Shown here: positions 50,262 through 55,930 of the stretch, piece after piece
How the letters are laid out: the number at the start of each line of letters is the position of its first letter
How positions within the stretch are numbered: position 1 is the stretch's first letter
Assembly (NCBI GenBank): GCA_944392755.1
Contig: CALXXT010000080.1
Span: 1 to 55,930, forward strand
DNA: 55,930 nt
Origin: an uncultured Sutterella sp.
GTDB lineage: Bacteria; Pseudomonadota; Gammaproteobacteria; Burkholderiales; Burkholderiaceae_F
Reading direction: 5' to 3'
The notes under the pieces: generated by a model
The model's database searches: none
The model's input: only the letters and a program-made list of their open reading frames with translations
Told to the model about the DNA's origin: nothing
Translations under genes and position numbers: made by a program

Positions 50262-51377
50262 TCAGGCCGCGCGGCGACAGCGGACAATGCGTTCAAAAAG
50301 TTCAAGAATGCGCTCTACGTCGCTCATCGAAAGATCCCCGATGTTGCCGAGGCGGAACGTTTCCTGATCGGTGAGCTTCCCGGGATAGATGACGTAGCCC
50401 TCGCGCTTGAGCTCGTCGTACATGTCGCGGAAGGAAAACCCTTCCGAAGGATAGAAGAAGGTCGTGATGATGGGACCCTGATGATCGGGCGCAATGTAGG
50501 CCCGGAACCCGAGGCGCTCCATGCCTTCGCGAAGCCGAGCGTTGAGCGCGCGGTACCGGGCGCTGCGCGCGGCAATGCCGCCCTCCTCCTCGAGCTCCTT
50601 CATCGCCTGGGCAAAGGCGGCCACGGTGTGCGTGGGCGACGTGAAGCGCCACTTGCCGCGGTCGGCCTCGAACGTCTTCCACTGATCGTAGAGGTCGAGC
50701 GAAAGCGTGCGGGCGTTGCCGCGGCTCGCCTCGAGAACCGAGCGCTTCGCGATCACGAAGCAGAAGCCGGGAACCCCCTGAATGCACTTGTTGGCCGACG
50801 AAATGATCACGTCGATTCCCCAGGCCTTCACCGGGATCTCCACCCCGGCGAACGAGCTCATCGCGTCGACGATCATGATGCGGCCGGCCGCCTTCACCAC
50901 CCGGGAGACGGCTTCAACGTCGTTCAAAAGACCCGTCGTCGTTTCGCTGTGGACCATCGAGACGTGCGTCGTTTCGGGATGCTCCTTCAGGAAGGCGGCC
51001 ACGGCGGCGGCATCCGGAATCTCGTTCCAAGGGAAGTCGAGACGCGCATAGTTGACGCGGTGACGGTCCAAAATCTTGCACATGCGCTCGGAATAGGCGC
51101 CGTTCACGAGAACAAGAACGCTGTCGGTCGCGGAAGGCAGGCTTGAGAGCACGGACTCGACGCCGAACGTGCCCGATCCCTGCATGAGGACGGTCGTGTA
51201 TTCATCGGCGGAAACCTGCGCGAGCTTCAGAAGCCCCGCTCGGACGGCCTCGGTCATGCTCTTGTAGTCGTCGTCCCAGGTGCAGCGGTCGACGAGCATC
51301 TGCTCGCGCACCGTCAAGGTCGTCGTCAGCGGACCCGGCGTCAGAAGCTTGTAGGTGTTCGGATCTTGGGTAAGCAT
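50262..51377 (-). CDS. phnW: 2-aminoethylphosphonate-pyruvate transaminase
   Basis: A 371-residue class V aminotransferase moving the amino group of 2-aminoethylphosphonate to pyruvate, giving alanine and phosphonoacetaldehyde. PLP sites are Asp171 in VDAMSSFAG and Lys197 in SSANKCIQGVPG. The N-terminus LLTPGPLTTT is characteristic. The ribosome site is weak. A hairpin stands in the 111-base gap to the upstream receptor gene. Confidence 0.95.
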   Translation of the reverse strand: MLTQDPNTYKLLTPGPLTTTLTVREQMLVDRCTWDDDYKSMTEAVRAGLLKLAQVSADEYTTVLMQGSGTFGVESVLSSLPSATDSVLVLVNGAYSERMCKILDRHRVNYARLDFPWNEIPDAAAVAAFLKEHPETTHVSMVHSETTTGLLNDVEAVSRVVKAAGRIMIVDAMSSFAGVEIPVKAWGIDVIISSANKCIQGVPGFCFVIAKRSVLEASRGNARTLSLDLYDQWKTFEADRGKWRFTSPTHTVAAFAQAMKELEEEGGIAARSARYRALNARLREGMERLGFRAYIAPDHQGPIITTFFYPSEGFSFRDMYDELKREGYVIYPGKLTDQETFRLGNIGDLSMSDVERILELFERIVRCRRAA

Positions 51378-51410
51378 TAGGATAAGTTCAATGGATGAAA
51401 GGCTGCGGAA

Positions 51411-51437
51411 GGGGCGCCCATGGTTTCTCTCCGCCCC
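51411..51437 (-). repeat. intercistronic hairpin between the phosphonate receptor and phnW
   Basis: GGGGCG (51411-51416) pairs with CGCCCC (51432-51437) around a 15-base loop. It may set the 3' end of the receptor mRNA and so raise receptor levels relative to the enzymes. Confidence 0.45.
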
Positions 51438-51488
51438 TCCCGCGCCTTTCGTTCCGATTCGGTTGTCAGTGGATCAGGTTTTGGCTCA

Positions 51489-52508
51489 TCACTCGCCCTT
51501 CACGAGCTTCTGATGCTTCGTGAGGAGCTCAACCGTGAGGGGTTCCTTGAACTGCATCGGGTGAGCGGGCTTGTTTTCGGCCGCCACGGTTTCGCCCTTG
51601 TAGAGCGCAACCGGGTAGTACTTGAGGAGGTCCTGACGGCCGAACTTGATGATCGTCTCGACCACCTTCTGCGCATTCGGATTCGTCTTTTCGCCCTTGT
51701 CGATCACGGCGGCGGCTTCATAAAGCGTGAAGTTGCCTTCGGTCGGATCGACGTAGTCGACGGGAAGGCCCTTCGCCTTGTCGGCGACCGCCTGGTGGCG
51801 GAGTCCGAAGCCCACCGCGGCCTCACCCGCGCGGATCTTCTTCAGAGGACCCGAGCCCGATTTTTCGAGGTGGGCGCCCGCATTCTTTTCGATCGCGCGC
51901 ACGGTCGCCGCGCCCTTCTCTTCGCCTTCAGCGGAAATGAGCGCCTGCGTCATCAGCCAGGAGGTGGAGCTTCCCATGATGTCGGGCACCGAAATGTGGT
52001 TCGCATAGACGGGATTCGCGAGGTCGGCAAGCGCCTTCGGCATCGGCAGGCCGTCGGCCTTCAGCACCTGGGTGTTGACGAAGATGGCGCCGCAGTTGCC
52101 GAGAATGGGAGCGTAGTAGTCCGGCACGGGCGTGAGCGTGTCGGCCTTGAAGGCGAGCGGCGCGAAGAGCTTCGACTTCTGCTGCAGGCTTTCCAGGTAG
52201 TAAGTGCTGATCGTCACGATGTCGGCTTCGATCGTCTTGCCTTCGGCGACGAGCTTGCCGCCAAGTTCGGACGTGCCGAAGCCCTGCATGAGGTACTTGC
52301 CCTTGAAGCCGTTTTCGTCAAGGGCCTTCTTCATCGCCTGCTGCGCCTCTTCATCGGCGTTCGAGTAGATGACGACGGGCGCGGCCTCGGCCTTATCGGC
52401 CGTCTTTTCCGCTTCGGCCGGAGCCGAGGCCTTTTCGCCGCAGCCGGCGAGCATCACGGCGGCGCCCGCAGCGGCGAGCATGGTCAAGCGAAAGCGATTC
52501 TTCAGCAT
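51489..52508 (-). CDS. phnS: 2-aminoethylphosphonate ABC transporter substrate-binding lipoprotein
   Basis: A 339-residue extracytoplasmic solute-binding protein of the iron/phosphonate type. The lipobox VMLAGC puts the acylated Cys at 23, and an A/E/K-rich linker follows to about residue 45, so it is tethered, not free in the periplasm. Inside, VVIYSNADEEAQQAM and VPDIMGSSTSWLMTQAL match the family. ATG 52508 is chosen for the lipoprotein signal; the longer frame to 52538 spoils it. Confidence 0.88.
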   Translation of the reverse strand: MLKNRFRLTMLAAAGAAVMLAGCGEKASAPAEAEKTADKAEAAPVVIYSNADEEAQQAMKKALDENGFKGKYLMQGFGTSELGGKLVAEGKTIEADIVTISTYYLESLQQKSKLFAPLAFKADTLTPVPDYYAPILGNCGAIFVNTQVLKADGLPMPKALADLANPVYANHISVPDIMGSSTSWLMTQALISAEGEEKGAATVRAIEKNAGAHLEKSGSGPLKKIRAGEAAVGFGLRHQAVADKAKGLPVDYVDPTEGNFTLYEAAAVIDKGEKTNPNAQKVVETIIKFGRQDLLKYYPVALYKGETVAAENKPAHPMQFKEPLTVELLTKHQKLVKGE

Positions 52509-52570
52509 GATGTGTGTTTCCTTAGAGAGTGTTGACATGAGTGGGAATGTCGATGCGCGGATTCAGACGC

Positions 52571-54250
52571 TCAATCGCCCTTCTTCGACTTCGTCTTCGC
52601 CAGTCGGTCGAGAACGACCTTGGCGACGACGTTCGTGAGGAAGATGAGCACCGAGAGGACGAAGATCGCGTCGAACCTTTCGTAGTACTGCAGCTCCTTG
52701 ATGCGCGTCGTGAGCACCATCGTGCGGGAGCCGGCAAGGAAGACGATCGCGGAGATCGTCACCATGGAATTGACGAAATAGGTCTGGAACATCTCGACGA
52801 GCGTCGCGCGGGCGTTCGGCACGACGATGCGGCGCACGCTCTTGAACCAGCTGTCGCCCATCAGAATTCCGGTCGTCTCCCAGGACGCGTTCATCTTCGA
52901 GAGCGCCGTCGTGGCCATGATGTACGGGGTCGAGAGGAAGTGGACGAGGTTCGCGAGAATGAGGATCCAGATCGTGTTCTGCAGGAAGGTCCCGGAGAAG
53001 GCGAAGAGGAACCCAACGCCGAGCACCATGCCGGGCAAGGTCGACGTGAGCATGGCGAATCCGTCCATCGCGGTCCGGCACCAACCCGGCATGTTCGAGC
53101 GGGCGCGGATCATGGCGGCGGCAAAGGCGACCGCCGTTCCGATGGCGGCCGAAGCGAGCGCAACGCCGACGCTGCGCAGATAAAGGGGCAGGATGGAGCC
53201 GTCGGTGAAGATTTCCTTCACGTGCCGCATGGTCGGCCAGGGCTGATACGGCCAGGATTCGACGAAGGGAACGATGAAGATGACGAGGAAGACCGAGAGC
53301 ATCAGGAGCGCGATCGCCGCGAAGAAGACGAGGAAGCCGGCGTCCCGGACGCGGTTCTTCATCGGCGGCTCGGTCGAAATGCGGTTGTAGCGGAAGTTGA
53401 GCCGGTCGGCGCGCTTCAGAAGAATCACGGCGGCCGCCGACGGCACGAGCATGCTGATCGCAATGACGGCGCCTTCGCCGAAGTTCGGGATCGCCCCCAT
53501 CATGGTCGAGTAAAGCTCGGTGGCGATCACCGTGTACTGTCCTGCGATCGAAACCGGAATGCCGAAGTCCGTGAAGGCGAGGAAGAAGGCGAGGACGAAG
53601 GCCGACAGACTCGCGCCGAGCGTGGGCCGCACCGCCGTCATGTAGAACGTCCGAAGCGGCTTGTCGCCCATCACGCGGCTCACGATCACGAAGCGCCGAT
53701 CCACGTACATGAACGCGCTCATCATGACGAGGAAGGCGGGCGGAAGCGTGTAGAGGATGTTCGTGATGAGGAGCCCCCAGAAGCCGTAGATCGAGAAGGG
53801 CAGCGCCCCGATCAGCTGGCTGACGAGTCCCATGCGGCCGAAGGAATAGATGACCGCAAAGCCGTACGTGATCGACGGCAGAAAAAGCGGCAGCAGCAGC
53901 ACGATCTGCACGACGCGCTTCAATCGGCCCGGAATGTTCGTGAAGACGAGTCCGTAGGCCGAGAGGAAGGCGAGCACGGTCGATCCGAGCGCGGCGAGCC
54001 CCGAAACCCAGAAGCTGCGCGCGACCATCTCGCGGAAGGCCGGCCGCGCCAGCATGTCGGTCCAATGCGTGAGGGTGAAGGCGCCGGAATCCGTCAGAAA
54101 GGACTGTCCGAGCACCGCCGCGACCGGGTAGACGAGCGCCGCGGCGAGAAGGATCACGATCGCCGCAAAGGCAATCTTGTATTCCCGCCGGGAGCGACGA
54201 AACGCGTTCCAAATGGACCCGGGCGAAAAGGACAGCGTTGCCGTCGGCAT
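52571..54250 (-). CDS. 2-aminoethylphosphonate ABC transporter permease (fused double domain)
   Basis: A 559-residue permease with two binding-protein-dependent transport domains, each about six spans; EAA-type loops are VMGDKPLRTFYMTAVRP in the first half and LMGDSWFKSVRRIVVPN in the second. The two PhnU/PhnV-like halves are in one chain, as in FbpB and ThiP-like permeases. It starts 14 bases after the ATPase gene. Confidence 0.88.
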   Translation of the reverse strand: MPTATLSFSPGSIWNAFRRSRREYKIAFAAIVILLAAALVYPVAAVLGQSFLTDSGAFTLTHWTDMLARPAFREMVARSFWVSGLAALGSTVLAFLSAYGLVFTNIPGRLKRVVQIVLLLPLFLPSITYGFAVIYSFGRMGLVSQLIGALPFSIYGFWGLLITNILYTLPPAFLVMMSAFMYVDRRFVIVSRVMGDKPLRTFYMTAVRPTLGASLSAFVLAFFLAFTDFGIPVSIAGQYTVIATELYSTMMGAIPNFGEGAVIAISMLVPSAAAVILLKRADRLNFRYNRISTEPPMKNRVRDAGFLVFFAAIALLMLSVFLVIFIVPFVESWPYQPWPTMRHVKEIFTDGSILPLYLRSVGVALASAAIGTAVAFAAAMIRARSNMPGWCRTAMDGFAMLTSTLPGMVLGVGFLFAFSGTFLQNTIWILILANLVHFLSTPYIMATTALSKMNASWETTGILMGDSWFKSVRRIVVPNARATLVEMFQTYFVNSMVTISAIVFLAGSRTMVLTTRIKELQYYERFDAIFVLSVLIFLTNVVAKVVLDRLAKTKSKKGD

Positions 54251-54264
54251 CGTTCAACCTCCCG

Positions 54265-55053
54265 TCAGCAGGCGGCCGCGCAGTTCGGACGCGCGTTCGC
54301 CGCGTGAGGATCGACTCGGAAGAGTCGGAAGATGTTGTCGCGCTTCACGGCGAGCTGCGAGAGAATGAACCGCCCGATGAAGTCGTTCGCGGGGCGTTCG
54401 ATGATCGCCTGCGGCGCGGCGTACTGCGCGATCCGTCCCTCATTGATGATGAGCACCTTGTCCGAGAGCGTGAGCGCCTCTTCAGGGTCGTGCGTCACGA
54501 TGAGGGTCGTCAGCTTCAGTTCGCGCGCGATCGTGCGGATGCGCTCCTTGATCGATTCCTTGATGAGCCCGTCCAAGGCCGAAAGCGGTTCGTCGAGAAG
54601 AAGAACCCGCGGCTTCATGACGAGCGTGCGGGCGAGTGCAACACGCTGCTTCTGTCCGCCCGAGAGCTCGCCGATCGACTGCTTCAAATGCTTCTCGAGT
54701 CCGAGCAGGTGGACGAGATCGGCAACCTCCTCCTTCGTTGCGCGGTCGGGGAAGTTGCGCAGCCCGTAAACGATGTTTTCGTAGGCGTTGAGGTTCGGGA
54801 AGAGCGCATAGTCCTGAAAGACGATGTTGAAGCCGCGCTTTTCCATCGGAACGCGCGTCAGATCCTCGCCGTCGCAGAGAATTCGGCCCGAGCTCGGCTC
54901 AACGAGGCCGAGAATGATGTTGAGCAACGTCGTCTTGCCGCAGCCCGAAGGTCCCAAAATCGAGACGATCTCGCCCGTCTCCACGGAAAGGGAAATGTCT
55001 TCAAGAACCGTGCGCTCGTCGTAGCGCTTCTGGATGTGACGAAGTTCAAGCAT
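54265..55053 (-). CDS. phnT: 2-aminoethylphosphonate ABC transporter ATP-binding protein
   Basis: A 262-residue ABC ATPase with Walker A GPSGCGKTT (34-42), signature LSGGQ (130-134) and Walker B LLLDEP (151-156), followed by a short regulatory C-terminus. First gene of the six-gene minus-strand operon phnT, fused permease, receptor, phnW, phnX and HAD phosphatase. Confidence 0.92.
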   Translation of the reverse strand: MLELRHIQKRYDERTVLEDISLSVETGEIVSILGPSGCGKTTLLNIILGLVEPSSGRILCDGEDLTRVPMEKRGFNIVFQDYALFPNLNAYENIVYGLRNFPDRATKEEVADLVHLLGLEKHLKQSIGELSGGQKQRVALARTLVMKPRVLLLDEPLSALDGLIKESIKERIRTIARELKLTTLIVTHDPEEALTLSDKVLIINEGRIAQYAAPQAIIERPANDFIGRFILSQLAVKRDNIFRLFRVDPHAANARPNCAAAC

Positions 55054-55122
55054 GGCGCTTCACAAAGATGGGAAATCACTTTGAAAACCCTGTCATTTTC
55101 GTGAGCTTGCGTGAACTCTCTG

Positions 55123-55189
55123 CTTCACATTGGTGAAGATTTGGTGAAACTTGCTCGAATCCCTTCCGAATTCATGACGTTTCTGTCAT
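55123..55189 (-). promoter_or_regulatory. operator-like repeats upstream of the phosphonate operon
   Basis: An inverted repeat CTTCAC-ATTG-GTGAAG lies at 55123-55138. On the minus strand TTCACCAA occurs twice at an 11-bp step. A second palindrome, ATGAC-N6-GTCAT, is at 55174-55189. These are 70-136 bases before the first gene. No -10/-35 pair could be fixed. Confidence 0.5.
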
Positions 55190-55547
55190 AAAGAATCCGT
55201 GCGCCGATCTTGGCGCCAAGCGCAAGCGCCCTGCGCTTCCAATGAGCCTCCCTTCGTCCTTCGGGGAAGGTCGCGCAGGAAGCCGAAAAGAAAGACCGCG
55301 CAGCCTGATGCGGCGCTTCACGCCCAAGCGCAGCACAGGTCAATTCGATGCTTCGGCAGCGCTCGAAAGCCGTCCGCTCGTCCGCTGCCGCGGAATTTTC
55401 ATCAAGTTCGGCTCTCGTCGGCTTGCAGGCGAGAGCCGATTCCTGAGAACAGCCCGCCTCATCAGTTGAACGACCTCATGCTCCGTCAGCCTTGCTTTAG
55501 GCGGAAGCAGGTTGGAAACACCCTTGCTTCATTCCCAACCGAAGAAG
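55190..55547. other. gene-free stretch with hairpins
   Basis: No frame here has a plausible product. Visible structures are a 12-base palindrome CTTGGCGCCAAG (55206-55217) and a 10-bp inverted repeat TCGGCTCTCG/CGAGAGCCGA (55408-55417 and 55430-55439). Neither has a T-run. Confidence 0.45.
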
Positions 55548-55710
55548 AAAAAAAGCCGCCCCGGCTTTGCGGGCCAAGGCGGCGGGAGCGACGGACCTTG
55601 TCGGGCGCTCAGCTGCGCCCGGACTTCAGAACGGCACGGCTCCCTCGCTGCCTGACGTTGTTCACGCGGGGTCATTTTTCTTGCTCTTAGATCTGATGCG
55701 GTGATGGGAT
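55548..55710 (-). ncRNA. candidate small RNA of about 160 nt
   Basis: A minus-strand promoter (TTGATT-N18-TAGGAT) is followed by about 160 bases that end in a terminator: GCCGCC pairing GGCGGC (55555-55560 and 55578-55583) and seven T. In between, a nested structure has an outer stem GGGAGC/GCTCCC (55584-55589 and 55639-55644) and an inner stem GGGCGC/GCGCCC (55603-55608 and 55615-55620). A 65-codon frame on this strand has no recognisable product and runs through the terminator. I could not match it to a known RNA family such as 6S, SRP or tmRNA. Confidence 0.55.
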
Positions 55711-55716
55711 CCACCG

Positions 55717-55746
55717 ATCCTATCAAGCCCCACGTCGCGAAATCAA
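55717..55746 (-). promoter_or_regulatory. sigma-70 promoter of the candidate small RNA
   Basis: Minus-strand TTGATT (55746-55741), an 18-base spacer and TAGGAT (55722-55717). The start would fall near 55710. Confidence 0.55.
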
Positions 55747-55800
55747 ATTAAGATGAGAGGCAGTTTCCCCCGTAAATACGGACTTCAGGACACCTCAACC

Positions 55801-55930
55801 ATGAAGAAAGCTCTCTCTGCTGCTCTTGCACTCTCGCTGGCTTTTTGTGCACCAGCTATGGCGGACCAAACCACCGACTTCCTGAATTTCCTTAACGATC
55901 AGCTCAACACCCGCGTTGCTAGTAACGAGG
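55801..55930 (+). CDS. exported protein, 5' end only
   Basis: ATG 55801 opens a frame running off the window: a signal peptide (MKKALSAALALSLAFCAPAMA, cleaved before DQ) then a polar start TTDFLNFLNDQLNTRV. The DNA is less GC-rich with more A/T third bases than nearby genes. A weak AGGA ribosome site is about 12 bases upstream. Family cannot be told from 43 codons. Confidence 0.7.
   Translation, partial: MKKALSAALALSLAFCAPAMADQTTDFLNFLNDQLNTRVASNE

Noticed and set aside
55529-55726. 65-codon minus-strand frame ending FFFFGWE
   Set aside because: It runs through the terminator and its T-run; the phenylalanine stretch is the T-run translated. Better explained as a small RNA.
1-55930. CRISPR array, tRNA or rRNA genes, intact insertion sequences
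   Set aside because: Read through on both strands; no regularly spaced repeats, no tRNA cloverleaf consensus and no transposase motif were found.

Overview
The window is GC-rich, gene-dense bacterial DNA from a Gram-negative host. It carries lipid A genes (lpxA, lpxB), a full CcmABCDEF haem-export system, lipoproteins, and an EF-P with Arg32 next to EarP. That mix, together with octahaem nitrite reduction and a 2-aminoethylphosphonate operon, suggests a betaproteobacterium, most likely an anaerobic or microaerobic Sutterellaceae-like Burkholderiales. The taxonomic placement is inference. No rRNA, tRNA, CRISPR array or intact insertion sequence was seen.

Layout. 1-4951 (minus): the cytochrome c maturation operon ccmABCDEF, with the next gene starting at the left edge. 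5217-8207 (plus): a lipoprotein, uvrC and pgsA. 8236-12502: a large GDYXXLXY membrane protein coupled to earP (minus), divergent from efp (plus). 12620-16110: a dCMP deaminase-like gene, about 950 bases with no gene, an MFS transporter with a long hydrophilic N-terminus, and a small cysteine-rich protein. 16296-17992: a cytosine-deaminase-like amidohydrolase and an orotate phosphoribosyltransferase. 18116-23202: a NarL-type regulator facing a lysE / hybrid histidine kinase / ldcA / tadA operon. 23275-26769: an OmpR-type two-component system and two PepSY proteins whose promoters share a three-fold, 11-bp-period operator. 26884-28118: two small envelope proteins and a HigA-like orphan. 28115-32896 (minus): an iron-type alcohol dehydrogenase, an rRNA/tRNA methyltransferase, rnhB, lpxB and lpxA.

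33099-37716: a peroxiredoxin, a CcmI/NrfG-like protein, an octahaem nitrite reductase, a ZIP metal transporter and a periplasmic rhodanese. 37934-43679 (plus): an AEC transporter, then a tightly overlapped operon colinear with the start of aryl-polyene clusters (chain-length factor, acyltransferase, two ACPs, a membrane protein, and an AMP-ligase fused to a hot-dog dehydratase) but lacking ketosynthase, ketoreductase and export genes. 43860-47887: a second iron-type alcohol dehydrogenase, an AraC regulator and two tandem aldo/keto reductases. 48055-48540: a Dps with a cysteine-rich tail. 48731-55053 (minus): a complete 2-aminoethylphosphonate uptake and degradation operon (ATPase, fused permease, lipoprotein receptor, phnW, phnX, HAD phosphatase) with a terminator. 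55054-55800: operator-like repeats and a candidate small RNA. 55801-end: the start of an exported protein.

Functionally, the Ccm system and the CcmI/NrfG-like protein would mature the octahaem reductase for nitrite respiration. The phosphonate operon supplies nitrogen and phosphorus. EarP, EF-P and the large membrane protein form a translation-related locus. The most interesting signals are the octahaem reductase with a visible Tyr-x-Cys pair, the PepSY operator pair, the partial aryl-polyene-like operon, and the candidate small RNA near the right edge.
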